Source: Neoceratodus forsteri (Eukaryota > Chordata > Ceratodontiformes > Ceratodontidae). Taken from it: a stretch of 64,000 nucleotides of DNA. The position numbers were made by a program, and so were the translations under genes. The stretch is taken from the NCBI GenBank assembly GCA_016271365.2, contig CM057456.1:662869501-662933500 (forward strand), in the 5' to 3' direction. The notes below the pieces were generated by a model. It had not been told where the DNA came from, did not search any database, and saw only the letters and a list, made by a program, of their open reading frames with translations. Below, piece by piece: positions 33,368 through 45,533 of this stretch (the stretch's first letter is position 1; each line of letters begins with the position of its first letter).

Positions 33368-33790
33368 GTGTATCGAAAGTCCCATTTTCAATAGGTCAAA
33401 TTCCTTCAGTGGAAGCCATTGAAAATAATTATACAGAGTACAGTGATGCGTATTCTTATGCACCCTGACTATAAACCTCCCTACAGCATTATATGGTGTA
33501 ACCTCCATCTCCTTTACTCTACCACAGAGGAAGCAGGCGCCCCAAACTAAAGGAACCAGAATCCAATACAGGGAACATATGTGTGTTATTATTTTCCTAG
33601 TTTCATTTGATAGAAAAACTCTTATTCTGTACAAGTTTCCTAGTTTCTTTTGTAGTTGACATGTCACAGAATCTACATGCCTCTTGTATGCCAAATTAGA
33701 ATCTGTAGATTTCCAAATATCTAAAGCTTTCCACTAATTTAACTGAAGCACTGTCATTTATTGTGATAAAAAAACCTCAATGTTCTGTTT
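33368..33790 (-). pseudogene. LINE reverse transcriptase C-terminal fragment
   Basis: The minus-strand frame has LAYKRHVDSVTCQLQKKL, NLYRIRVFLSNETR, a YNAVGRF block and HHCTLYNYFQWLPL. This is the region after the YADD box in CR1/L2/Rex-like reverse transcriptases. It probably continues the LINE at 36775-38900: that copy stops just after the NKLQLNKE..KAMLL motif, and the expected next segment starts here. The 3-kb block between them would then be later insertions. Confidence 0.65.
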
Positions 33791-34187
33791 ATATATTTTT
33801 TTTAATTTATTTATTATCTAGGAAAGTACCTGTGAGACAAAGGCTCTTTCACAGAGGTTCCACATCATAGCAATCACATGTGTACAAATTTAATATACAG
33901 AGGTTACATATACACAGTCATCAAATGTTCAGTTTACAGTAGAGCAAAGTTATAACCAGTGAAAGTATCAAATGAGGAGTACAAAATACTGAGCAGAAAA
34001 TGCTGGAACGGGTCCAGTTGGTAAAGTTATGCACTTTTGCAGATATAGGCAGTTGCTTTGGAGTGAGGGTATCACACAGTAGTATAACCAGGATAGGGTC
34101 ACTTGGCCCAGTTAAGAAAATAAGGCAGTTAGCAAAATAAGATGTTTCAGGAAACACAGTGTGCGTCAGAATTACAATTAGGTAAGC
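33791..34187. other. Inserted, unassigned segment
   Basis: It begins with the T-rich tract ATATTTTTTTTAATTTATTT, which could be the reversed A-tail of a retro-insertion. No gene is seen. Confidence 0.4.
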
Positions 34188-34191
34188 TATG

Positions 34192-35893
34192 TGTAACCCC
34201 CCCCACCCCCACCGGCCCCTTATTTAACTAGATTGCACACCTCTCACCACAACAAGTCAAGGGGAGAAAGAGAGGGATGGGGGTTGTATACGAAACACAA
34301 AAAAAGAGAAACCATAGATATGTTTCTTTACTACTGAACATATATGATTGCCCACCGTAGACAAGATGGGACCAATGCAGAACACAACCAAATGTGGCAC
34401 TACTACCTGGCACACACCTGGTGGGACCAATGCATGGCCAATAACCCAGGTCCCGGGGAGAAAACATTTACTCAGGGCTATGCTAGTTTTGCACTATGGA
34501 CAGGGGTACTCAAAGTAATTCCACACAGGAAGCAATAACAAGAATGTCCATACCAGGTTGGGATCCTAGAGTGTGGATTTATTCCAGAACACATGTAGGA
34601 ACAACACAAAGCAAAGATGGACCCCCAAGGGTTACACACAGGGTACTTGCAGGCATTTAGGGTACAGAACTTCAGAAATTCCCATTTATCATAGGACAGT
34701 TATCAAAATGTGAACTAGCCACTAGAAGAACACACTTTCCCTCGACTAGGCACATCTGGACAGTACCTGAACACTTTCGATTGATTGGGCACATCCAGCC
34801 AGTGCTTGGACACTTCCATATTGCATAGGATATGATGTGGTACTAGATCACACAGAGCACTAAAGGCTCAACACTGTAGGACCCACATACTAGGAGTAAC
34901 TGAAGAATATCCCACTCACTGGGGTAAAACTATAGAAAACACATTCACTGGGGTAAAACTGTAAAAAACTCACTTATTGGGGTAAAATGTTTCTTCAGGC
35001 ATTGGCCACATGCACTGACAGAAAATACAGGTGCCCCTCAGAACCTGGAGAGGTACACCGGCCACTCCAAATGGGGGGGGGGTCTCCCACCTTTTGTTTC
35101 CTAGTATATACTCAGCCATTCATCTGGTAAATACACCTCACACACTTTAAAATTCTGCAGATGCTATCTTGAAATGTATATCATACTTAACATCATGCAA
35201 AAAACACCTCAAGGGTGTCAGAAGTAAAAGTTCTGTCACATGGATGGTCACATACTGCACTCCACAGTGGGCAGACAACTTTTAAGAAAGTCTTAGGTGA
35301 CAGGATCCCTTTGTCATAGAATCCACCTTTAAAACTACAGGTACTCCTGGGCAAACTTCAAACAAACAAATGTACTCACAGAAAGCTGTCATACAAAGGC
35401 AGCTTCACAAGTCCTGGAAGGACCAGGGGATTGCCACTGAAATCCTAAAATCCTGCTCCGTCCCTCCTGGGATGAAGCACAGGGAAATTCCATGGGAGAC
35501 AGTTTCCACCACTTCAAACAAGCTGGAAAAGACTGTCCTCCACTAGGGTGAGAAAGAAAAATAAACAGGAACACTGCAGCTCTATGTCAGCACTGCTACA
35601 GGAGCTGCAGCTACTGTACACTCTGCAACCTCCAGATGATTCTCCACTTCAGATTCACTTCAGACTGACTTGAACATTTTATCTCCCTCACTCACAGATA
35701 CTGGAGTGTGGCTTATGCAGCTGTGAGAGTTTTGAATGACATCATGACATCACCTCCCCAGCTCTCAGCTGTGACTAAAAACAGAGAGGGAGGCAGAGTG
35801 AAATCCATTTACTGGAAATTCACTAGCTGCCTTCCCTGCCTACCACTAATTCTAACTGGGATTCTAGTAATCCCTGGGAACAAGGGGGTTACA
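34192..35893 (-). mobile_element. Solo LTR (1702 bp), TATG duplication
   Basis: It starts TGTAACCCCCC and ends GGGGGTTACA, flanked by TATG on both sides (34188-34191 and 35894-35897). Its last 70 bp (CTGCCTTCCCTGCCTACC, then GGGATTCTAGTAA) and an internal block (GATGGACCCCCA) match the LTRs at 48078 and 53741. An AATAAA on the minus strand (about 34577) is placed as in the related LTRs, so the transcription sense is probably minus. No internal region is attached, as expected after recombination between two LTRs. Confidence 0.85.
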
Positions 35894-35923
35894 TATGAAA
35901 ACAATCAAGGTTGCAGAACATGT

Positions 35924-36600
35924 TTTTTTTTTTTTTTTTACAGTTCTGTTCATCTCCCCCGGCACTGGAACTCTCCCAGGCCTCTCTGCTCACCTGTGCC
36001 ACTCTATCACCTACTGTGAACCCTGCCATCTTCAAGGGCATTACTTTCTCCCTGACCCCCAGGAGGGACATAGGGCCTGAGGAGACCTTGGGGCAGTGGC
36101 AGGGCTCCAGTGTTGGCCGTGTGGTGGTACGGCACTGGGAGGTCTGTCGTCTTCCGGGGCCAGAGGGGTATTTTCATGTTGTTTATGCTCCCAACGTGGG
36201 ATGTACAAAGCTGCCCATCCCACAACATGTGTGCTGCCACTCACGTCTGGAAGGCAGCTGCCCAACATCTTTCTACTGTTTGTGAGCCCCTGTGCATTGC
36301 AGTGCCACCGGTCTCCACTGGGGAATGCTGCTGCTGCTGCACCTGGCTACTTCTGGACCCCCCCCCGAGAGAGGAGAGCAGTCCTCCAGATGCTCGATCC
36401 TATCTCTTCCCTGCTGACCCCAGGCGGTCCGGGTTAATTTCCGAACCCGGGTCGCCAGCGTGGCGCAAGGTGTGGCGTCGAGTGCCTCAACCTTCAGCAC
36501 CACCAGGCCAACCTCAGAACATGTTAAAGCATCAGTTCTAGTGTCTGAAGTGCTAATAAGAATAGATAGCAGAGAGGCCCATGCTACCAGGGTGAGAAGT
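35924..36600. other. GC-rich segment after a T17-ACAG tract, unassigned
   Basis: A run of 17 T and ACAG (35924-35944) resembles a splice acceptor. It is followed by a plus frame open to 36285 and a minus frame 36273-36605. The segment is GC- and CpG-richer than its flanks. Neither frame has a recognised domain, and the T-run could equally be the tail of a retro-insertion. I make no coding call. Confidence 0.3.
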
Positions 36601-36649
36601 GACAAGGCAGAGATCCTGAAGCCTATGGGGTGAATGACTTAGCAGGGTG

Positions 36650-36772
36650 GGAGTGGGAAGTTAACAAAAGCAAAATGAGGGAAATGGTGAAGAAAAGAAA
36701 AATTAGGGAGATAAGGAGGGGTTGGGGAAACAAGAAAAAGGGGAAGGGGAAAGAGAGAGGGGGCAGAGAGGG
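36650..36772. repeat. Purine-rich tract
   Basis: About 120 bp are almost all G and A on the plus strand. It lies just inside the break in the minus-strand LINE. Confidence 0.7.
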
Positions 36773-36774
36773 CT

Positions 36775-38900
36775 GAGTACACAGAAGCATGGCCTTTGTC
36801 TCCTTATTGAGTTGCAACTTGTTCACAGGTAACCACATTTGATTTTTTTAAATTCTATGTCTGATTTTTTACGAGTTAAAATATCCTTTGCCATAGAAAA
36901 TATCACTGCATCATTAGCATATAAAATCACTATAGATGGATTACATACTTCTGGTAACTTGACAATGAATAGGATGAACAGCTGGGGACACAATCTGAAC
37001 CCCTGAAGGATTTCATACTCTACCTAATTGAACAAAAAGACAAAACCCTTCTCACTCTCACCAACTACTTCTTTCTGTCTAGGTACTAGCAAACCATTTT
37101 AGGGCCGGTGGCTCAAGTCCCACCTCATCCAACTTAGATTTCAATAAGGTATGATCCACAAAGTTGAATGTCTTGGTCAGGTCCACAAAAACCGTATCAG
37201 TAAGCATACCCTGTTCCATGTTGTTCCATGTTATGGTGCAGATTTGTTTGCAAACTTGACCAAGGCAGCCATAGTACCATAGTCCTTCCTGAAACCATGC
37301 TGGGATGGAGAAAACAACCAGGAATCAATGCAGTGATTCAATTGTCTCTGTACCAACTGATCCTGGATTTTCCTAGTACAGAATAATACTGAAATGCCCC
37401 TAAAATTTGCAAGTACATCTGTAGTACCCCTTTATTTATTGACATCAGGAAAGCTGCATTCCACAAATGTGGTGCCTGGATTGCTTTGAATGATACATTA
37501 AAATGCTTAGCCAAGGGAAGTGTGCCACTACCTTTAAACATTTTGGTTAAATCCCATCAAATCCAAACACCTTTGTAATATCTATTTTGATAATACAATC
37601 GTATACTTCTTTTACTGAAACAGTTTTTAAATAAAAACATGTCATAATAATTATCTCATTTTTTGGTACTTCATTCAGAGGCATATTCCCAATGTATTTA
37701 TTCAAAGCAATAAAAACTTGATTAAACAAATCTGAAATTACTTTGTTATCCTTGTACTCCATCCTATCTTTTACACCAGGTTTTGTACTCTCACTTATGG
37801 AGTGTGTTTTATAAGTTTGTTTATATTCCTCAGGAATGTTTTTGGTCATTAAAATCATTATTTTGTGACTTATAAAAATGAATGTTGGTCAATTTAATTT
37901 CATTTATACAGTACTGTATATACATTTCTTAGATTTCTGTATTGGTGCCAATCATGACATTGCTTGGTTTTCTAGCAGTTTTTGCAAAGTGTATCACATG
38001 TTTCCACTAGCAGTAATAAGTGAGTGTTTAGCCATTTGCTCCCCCCCCCCCCCATACTCTCCAACTTGTACATGCTTATTGAGGACTATTTAAATATATA
38101 GTTAAAAAGTAGTTTAAAGTTATATTCGCTTTCAGCAGTGCACCAATAAAATCTGTTGCAGTTAATTCCATTTTCAAGTTTTTTTTTGGGAAAAAATACT
38201 GTTTGGTTTCTTAGTTCTAATAGTTTAGGTTCCAATCTGGGCACCTTATTGTTCCACATGTAAAAAAATAAAGAGTGTAATCACTCATAGAATCTGGTAA
38301 AATTCCTACTACTGTACCTAATTTTAAGAACATGAGTTACCAGAATCCAACCAATCAATGTGTTAGTTTTGTGTTACTGTTTTGTCTTGATACTTTTTCA
38401 GTTATTCGATTTACATTTTACTTTTGGAGTATACAACATATTTATATTTTGCATTTTCTTTTCATTTCTAGTTTAAATCCTCTAATATGATAACATCTCC
38501 CAGTTTAGTTTTACACAACTTGTCCATAAAGTCTTTAGGACTTTCATCTCCCTCTTTAGGAGGATTATATATGTAACCTACAGTTTATTTAGGTGTTTCC
38601 CTTTCCCCAGTATTACCTTCAAGAATAACTAATTACATTTAGTAGAATATACTACTTTATTGCATATTAATTTCTTCATCCATCCCAATCTGTAATATAT
38701 GTCCTCGTTTTAATTATACTTATTTATCCTTACTCATACTGTTTGTCCTTTGTTTTTATGGTCAGTCCTAGCTTCTATGAAGGCCTTTTAAGAAAAACTT
38801 TGTTTTACATTATATAAGATATGTACTCTTCATAAAGGCATATATTTTTGTTTTAAATAGATTATTTCTACAGTATGTCTAAGTTTGCTTTGGTTCATTG
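36775..38900 (-). mobile_element. Decayed LINE with endonuclease and reverse transcriptase remains
   Basis: On the minus strand an endonuclease remnant appears at about 38610-38480 (YNPPKEGDESPKDFM.., with VIILEDLN in place of the usual GDFN). The reverse transcriptase appears from about 37860 to 36775: FGFDGI (usual GPDGI), NAAFLMSINKG, FRKDYGTMAALVKFAN, SQ/QGFRLCPQLFILFI (usual QGSVLGPLLFILF) and ILYANDAVIFSMAKD (usual YADD). Multiple stops and frameshifts show an old copy. The style resembles CR1/L2/Rex1-like LINEs; the clade is inferred. It stops after NKLQLNKE..KAMLL, with a likely continuation at 33790-33368. Confidence 0.7.
36860..37858 (-). pseudogene. Reverse transcriptase remnant (YADD changed to YAND)
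   Basis: This is the catalytic core of the LINE above. The block ILYANDAVIFSMAKDI at about 36920 corresponds to the catalytic YADD, with the first catalytic Asp replaced by Asn. That change alone would be expected to abolish activity. Frames change near 37540, 37340 and 37090. Confidence 0.65.
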
Positions 38901-38944
38901 GTTTTAGGCTCTGGTTTAAATTCATATAAGTCCTCCAGAGTTAG

Positions 38945-39005
38945 ATAGGAATATGTAGGCATGATGGCCCAACAGGCCTTTTTCTACCAACAGATTCTAT
39001 ATTTC
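38945..39005 (+). mobile_element. CR1-like 3' tail remnant
   Basis: GCATGATGGCCCAACAGGCC followed by TTTTTCTACCAACAGATTCT resembles the CR1 3' end GATGGGCC..TTTTTCTGCCGTCA. It is short and diverged. Confidence 0.4.
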
Positions 39006-39447
39006 TCCTACTGGAGTCTGCATGTGTATAGAGTAACATGGTGGGATCAAATATCAGCTGCGGCCATAAATATTCAGGGAATCAGCAGTGGCCATCCAGA
39101 CCTGATCATCCATTTAATCTGTTGCCTGCCTCCCTCCACCCACACCACAGCAATGAACACCAGTTTATATTCATGTATATATTTCCCTCTGCTTCTTGCC
39201 TCTCTCTCCTAGTACCAGCCATTACTGTTAAATTTGTCCTGGCACTGCTCTTATAGTGGAGGCAGTGGCAGCAAAAAGGAATGACCTCAAGAACTCAACC
39301 TGATGCTGAAAGTGGTCAGACTGTTGTATGGATATGTTTTTATCACTCACTGCATTGTTTGCATCATTTGCTAGCTTTGGAGTTCTTACTCAGAATAAGT
39401 ATGCACTCTGATATTGAAGTATTGCTAACACAGATTTTAAAAATAAG
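39006..39447. other. Unassigned stretch
   Basis: Short frames only; nothing is recognised. Confidence 0.45.
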
Positions 39448-41471
39448 GGGCTAGATATTCAAACTGTGCTATTTTGTGGCACAAGCCCTTGCGCTGCACA
39501 AAATAGTTGCGCTGGGATGTGGTTGGGGCGATATTCAAAGGAGTTGTGCTATTGAGCAACTCCTTTGAATATCACCCCCGGCCACAGCCACTGTGCATGG
39601 CACAGTGGAACTTGCGCCACCGCAAGTGGTCAGAGTGGAGCATTCAAGTTGCGGTGGTGCAAGTACCATTGCGCCATGCACAAATTTCCCATATTCAAAA
39701 GGTGACATGCAAATGGGGCCATAATTCATGCAAGGCGCAGGGGGACCATTTGCATCTATTTATGGCTCCATTTGCATGCCATTAGCATGCAGGTGCGCCG
39801 ATCCCCGAGGACTTGCACCTGGCACCCTGCCAGGCAGCAGCCATTGGGGACTGACACCCCCTGCAGCCCGAACATGGGCAAAAGTGTGAAAATCCCCCCT
39901 CCCCCGACTGGCCCAGTCGCGGGCATTAGGTTAAATAACCCCCAACCAGCCCGATCATGGGCATAATTGTTAAATGTCCCCCACCAGCCTGAACGCGGCA
40001 GCACAGAGTCCCACCCCCAGAACATATCCCTAGTGGTCCAGTGGACCGCTAAGCCCAATTGGGCAGCAAAGTGATGAAAGCTCCCCCAGACCAATCCTTG
40101 GTGGTCCAGTGGACCACTAAGCCTGATCGTGGGCAGCAAAGTGATGAAAGCTCCCCCCCAAGACCAAATCCCTGGTGGTCCAATGGACCGCTAAGCCCGA
40201 TCGCATGCAGCAAAGTGATAAAAGCTCCCCAAGACCAAATCCCTGGTGGTTCAGTGGACACTGCTCAATCGCTGGGCAGCAGTGATAAAGTGCCCCCAAG
40301 ACCAAATCCCAGGGTCCAGTGGACCTGCTTCGATCACCGGCAGCGGGTGACAAATTCGAGAAATATACCAAGCCCGAGCCTAGCAGCAAAGTGATATTTC
40401 AAGAGTCATATCCCGGTGATCTAGCAGCCTCACTACTACTATTATCGGTAGTCTTCACCACCGCAGCTGGTGGGCGGCAGCACCAGCCACCGCTGTCTAC
40501 TGACGACCGCCCAGTGGGTGCTGCACGCCTATTGCGCAGAGCAAGAGCCATGGGCATGCAGCTCATACACAGCATAGGCAGTTCAGATAGGTGAACGAAC
40601 TCATCATTCCACATATCTGGACTGCCTTGTACGGTAGGCTGCACACCCATTGGCTCTTGCTCTGCACCAATGGGTGTGTAGTCCCACCGGCAGTCAGTCG
40701 GTGGGCTGCAGGGTGGCAGGTGGTGGATGCTGCCGCCGCCAGCTGCCGGGGGAGCGGAGTGGTGGGGCTTCGTGGGTGGGTGGGGTGGGGGACACCAGAT
40801 CACCAGGATATGGTCTTGGGGAGGTTTCATCACTTTGCTGCCCGTGATCGCTTAGCGGTCCACTGACCACCAGGATTTGGTCTTGGGGGAGCTTTATTAC
40901 TTTGCTGCCCGCGATCGGGCTTAGCAGTCCACTGGAGCACCAGGGATATGTCCTGGGCGGGTTTACTTTGCTGCCCGTGATTGGGCTGGTGGTGTTATTT
41001 ATCACTTTTGCCCACGATCGGGCCAGTCGGGTGAGGGGGTTTAAACATATGCCAGCAATCGGGCCAGTCAGGGGTGGGGGATTTTTTGAACTTTGCCAGT
41101 GATCAGGCTGTTGGGGGCATAGGAGGAGGTTGAGGGCCAGCCACAGGTAGCAGCTGCTGTGTTGCATCCTGCAATGTGGCAGCTCACCTGTGGGTGGCCT
41201 CGACTTACTCCTTTTTTGGTTCAAAGTTGCAGGCGCAGGTTGGGGTTGCGCCTTGTTATCCTCTGCACAGCCCGCTGAATATCGGGCTGTGCAGTTTATG
41301 CATGGTTCCTCCCCCTCCAGTTCAGCATGCATTCATTTGCATTGCGCTGTTGCTCAGCTTGCCTTGGGGGGCTCAACTGCCTCTTGCTGAATATGGCAGA
41401 ATGGTGCAATTTTGGACTTGCGCAGGTGCAACCTTACTGCGCATGGCGCAACCCTTTTGAATATCCAGCCC
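39448..41471 (-). mobile_element. Giant fold-back Harbinger derivative B (2024 bp)
   Basis: It starts GGGCTAGATATTCAAA and ends TTTGAATATCCAGCCC, flanked by AAG on both sides (39445-39447 and 41472-41474). It is the same family as copy A but in opposite orientation: its left end matches A's right end (the hairpin GATATTCAAAGGAGTTG..CAACTCCTTTGAATATC at 39530-39570). Its right 200 bp match the Harbinger end at 1836-2015. A central palindrome lies near 40575-40630, with arms of several hundred bases carrying repeated CCAGTGGACC..GATCG and GGCAGCAAAGTGAT units. No transposase is encoded. Confidence 0.88.
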
Positions 41472-41522
41472 AAGATGTTTATGTTTAATGAAGGGGTTTC
41501 TCTTTTTATTGTAAACATACAC

Positions 41523-41742
41523 TCTACACTTAATTAATAAATTAGTAACTTTAAATCTGCATTTGTCTCTACACTTAATTAATGAATTAGTAACTTTAAA
41601 TCTGCATTTGTCCCTACACTTAATTAATGAATTAGTAACTCTAAATCTGCATTGTCCCTACACATATTTAATGAATTAGTAACTCTAAATCTGCATTTGT
41701 CCCTACACATAATTAATAAATTGATAACTCTAAATCTGCATT
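41523..41742. repeat. 45-bp minisatellite, about five units
   Basis: The unit runs CTACACTTAATTAATGAATT, AGTAACT(T/C)TAAATC, TGCATTTGTCC. Copies differ by a few substitutions. It lies just right of fold-back B. Confidence 0.9.
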
Positions 41743-41924
41743 TTTTATTTTTTTAACTGCGCATATGGCAGTTTGCATATTGATATCAATTACTAAGAGG
41801 CTTCTAATAGTGAAATTTGCAGGTGCTTTTTTCACAAATCCCTTTTTTATGATCTGTATTGTGTGGGCTTGTTCTTGAGGGTTGGTTATTTAGTCTAACT
41901 AACTCAAAGCTTGAACTATATACA

Positions 41925-43374
41925 TGCAACCCTTAACCTGATCAAGAGCAACATCTTGCAACCAGGACCCCCCCTAACTTGTCACACAGACAAGACAACA
42001 AACCACAAGCTGACAGAAAATAACTATCACCCATGGCATTAGGGTAAATACTTGGCTTGGCATCTAAGAGACCAGGGGGTTAGAGTGCAAAAAAAATTAT
42101 ATTTACTCTGAATCTGGGAGAGAGGTGCCAGGGCTATTCTGTGTCTCTTATCTGTGGAGGCCCCATAACAGTTCCACTCAGACTAACAGATGGATTGTAC
42201 ACAACCAGAAAATTGGGATTGTATTGTATGGCTTTATTTTTGACAGACGGTAGCAGAAAATTGGGTGGTCCCCCTAGTTTGGAACTATCACTACAGACAA
42301 CAGTACTTGCAGTCAAGAACTCTGCTTTCTCACAGAACAGGCAGTATTTTCATTTCACACATCTGCTTTTGTACAGAACAAGTCATCCTCCCCTCTTACT
42401 AGGGATCTCTGGACTTCTTTACACAGTGTCTATTATGTGGGGTTGCCATACACTTTAACTTAACACAAAACATCCTCCTGATGAGATGGACTAAGTTAAC
42501 ACCTGCAAGGTAAACTGTGCCTATTGGGTAACCAGTTAGCACTGGCTGAAGCTCTAAGTGAGGTTCTGCTCAGTCTGGCCCCAACCAGCCTCTGCCATTC
42601 CTTCCAAGACACACAACTGGATCCTTCAACCCCTCATTGATTGCTAAAAGCCTCCACAAACTTTAACACATTTAAAATTAGCACATATCTGTGGTGAATG
42701 GGGTCCTGAGTAAATGTAGTCTAGCCTAAGCAAGGGCACAGACATCACTAAACAACTCCCAAAATCTTGCAATTACTACTGTATTCATGGTTTGGTATCT
42801 CCTTTTGTTACAGGCATCTGACAGTTTATGAAGAAACACTTCTTCCTTTGAAACACCATAGCTTTTACACAGAAACTCTTTCAGTTTTTCATTCTGGGCA
42901 GCTGTAACAGTCTTCAGTCCATCAGGGGGTTGCCCATTGGGACCACTGATTTCTCAATCCTTTTTACCATTTCCACAGAAATGAACCCACTGGGGTCCTA
43001 CTGACACAGGTATGCACCACTTCTTGTAGGCACACTGTTGTTCCACTTTCTATGGTGAGACAATGATGACCAGAGGTCCTTCACCCAGCCCAGGGAGGCA
43101 GGCAGGCACCTCTCCAACTCAGCGCTCCACTCCCTATGGCTCCAACTCACAACAACTGAACTCAAGATTCTAAACTGCCCCCTGCAGCTGAGATAAAAGG
43201 CTTATGCTGCTTAGAGAGTTCTAAATGACATCACTCATTTTCTACCTAGCCTAGCTAAGTAAACAATGAGGTGTCTGTAGAGAGCTTCTAATAAATTCCC
43301 TACCAGATGCCCAACTACCTTCCTAGTCTAACACTGATGGGATTCTAGTAATCCCAGGGGACTAGGTGGTTACA
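41925..43374 (-). mobile_element. Solo LTR (1450 bp), TACA/TACT duplication
   Basis: It starts TGCAACCC and ends GATGGGATTCTAGTAATCCC..GTGGTTACA. The flanking 4-mers are TACA (41921-41924) and TACT (43375-43378), one mismatch. The 3' segment matches the LTRs at 34192 and 48078. A minus-strand AATAAA lies near 42235. It is more diverged than the 48-55 kb pair. Confidence 0.75.
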
Positions 43375-43419
43375 TACTTTCCATGTAAAATGCTACTATA
43401 ATTTTCCTTTGGTGTACCA

Positions 43420-44709
43420 TGTCACAAATCCACTCTGGGGGTCAGGCCCCCTGCTCCCACAGTGCCCAATCTTGAAATGCGATTCATTAACAGGGGACAA
43501 ACAGGGACACCCCACCTGTTTGTTTCTGGTCTGAGCACACTACCAGTCTTGGGCTCTGGGGTCAATTACGAACCCTTTTTAGCCAGCACACCCAGGTAAC
43601 AAGTCCAAATATCACATTCTTTTCAGGGAAAGCAGCACAATACTTGAGCAAGTGAGAATACAACCAACCTGGTTCACAACCCCCTGCCGACTCAATTGGG
43701 ATGCAGGTATTTTCTTACCTTGCTGGATCTTTACACAGATCCTTGTTAGGATGGCTGCATATGGTGACACTCTAAGCAGTTTTAACAGTTATGCCAGAAT
43801 TATCAATGCTGTCCCACCATTTACACTCAAAATGAACAAGTTTCCAGGCAGGTTTAAGGAAAAACAAAGTTTACTAAAATTAAAAATAGTAAATAAATTC
43901 AGAACATATGTACATTAAGGTTACAGTCAGAAACAAAATGGACAAATATAAAACAAAGCACCTGGTAACTGATTTAGCTAATTCTGCCTCAGGTTTCAAG
44001 TTGGCAAATGATTTGGGCTGTTTTCTGTCTTGGTAGAAGTGTCCCTTTGAAGTCCAGAACCAAAGATGACTGTTAGAAGTCCAGAAAAGAGTGTCAGTCT
44101 TTTCAGCCAAGCTTCAACAATATCAGGGAGGCCAGAATGTCCCTCCCTCCTTGTGATGTCACAACTCTGAGCTGCTAGTGTGAGGTCACACTTAGTCCTG
44201 CATACTTAATTTGTAACATGCAGCAGCATAGGCAAACAAGTCAGATTACTACTTGATTGAAATCTACAAATACAGCAATATTTAAAATTATAACACGACA
44301 GTCTGTCTTCCTCTGAGTATGGTTTATGACACCCTTTGATGTTGCAGAAATATCCTGTAAGGTCAATTCACATATGCTTTCCAAAAACAATCTTCCTCCT
44401 GTTATCCTATAAAATGTAACCTTTTATGGCAGTCTTTCTAAGTTCAAAGCAGTTGTTTTTTTAATAACCTGGCTGTATAACAGCTACACAAGGTTTGGCA
44501 GGTAGGTGTTAAAACAGGAAATGAAGCTCTAGTCAGCTTATCTTCTAGGTCAACAAGAGGGCAGACCATTTTTTTTTCTTCTCTTTTAAAATCCATTGTC
44601 CCATGAGGCTCTGCTGCTTGGCCTGTTTCCTAAGCAGGAGTGCCATACAAAACATAGATTTATAACAAACTTATATACACATAACTGGCAGATGGCTATT
44701 CCCGTTACA
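43420..44709. mobile_element. Solo LTR of a different family (1290 bp), TACCA duplication
   Basis: It starts TGTCACAAATCC and ends CCCGTTACA, with TACCA exactly on both sides (43415-43419 and 44710-44714). The interior does not obviously align with the other LTRs. The 5-bp duplication and TG..CA ends are typical of Gypsy-like or retroviral LTRs. Sense is not determined. Confidence 0.72.
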
Positions 44710-44714
44710 TACCA

Positions 44715-44984
44715 AACCAATGAGGAATGAAATCAAACTGTAAAAAAATTATAAAAAAGAGAGTTTTCTGTTGAGTGCAAGGGATTAAAGAAAATTAGTT
44801 TAATAGATTTATTGTTTAAAGAGTGCAACTATGCATCTTAAGAATTCTTCTGATTGTGTTTTACGTAAAAGCTCAGGCATGCAATAAGACATGAAACGGT
44901 TGTGTAGCTGTGCCACAACCCCCTCATCCAGGAGCGTAGCATGGTACGAGGCCACATGGACATGGCCACAAATAATCTCACATT
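44715..44984. other. Unassigned stretch
   Basis: AT-rich DNA; nothing is recognised. Confidence 0.45.
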
Positions 44985-45038
44985 ATTGGTGGGCTAAGTG
45001 GTCCTTATCTGCTGTCAAATTCTATGTTTCTATGTTTC
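44985..45038 (+). mobile_element. CR1 3' tail fragment
   Basis: GGTGGGCTAAGTGGTCCTTA and TTCTATGTTTCTATGTTT are the terminal bases of the CR1 family seen elsewhere. Only the last 50 bp are present. Confidence 0.7.
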
Positions 45039-45054
45039 ACATGCAGGGTGTACC

Positions 45055-45490
45055 AGAAAGGTTCACCTGGGAAATTGAGAGCCACTGAACAAGTTTTTAT
45101 TTTTTTCTAATTAATCCTCAGGACTCAGGGGGACTAGTAAACACATTTTTCTGCTATGTCACAATTCACTGGGGACTCTGGAGCCACTGAACACTTTTTA
45201 TAAGTACCCTATTTAACAAGAATGAAGGGGAATGACTCAACATTTTCTATGTCGTTATTCACAAGGGCTTAGGGAAGCCACTGGAAGTTTTCTTTTATTA
45301 AATATGTGCTTATACACTAGGAGCTCAGGGAATCACTGAATACATGTTTTAATTAAGTTCCTTGTCACTGCAGAGTCAGGGAAGCCTCTGAAAATGTTCT
45401 TAATTGAAACCCCATTCACTGGGAACATAAGGAGTCACTGAACATGTTCTTCATTCAGTCCCCATTCAGCAGGGACTGGGGGTACACTGA
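45055..45490. repeat. Diverged ~60-bp tandem repeat
   Basis: Roughly seven degenerate units share CACTGGGGACT..GGAGCCACTGAACA(T/C), followed by a T-rich block. Unit lengths vary by about 10 bp. Confidence 0.6.
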
Positions 45491-45533
45491 ATATGGAGAT
45501 GTCTTGGAGATAGGCGACATGTTGTACCACATA

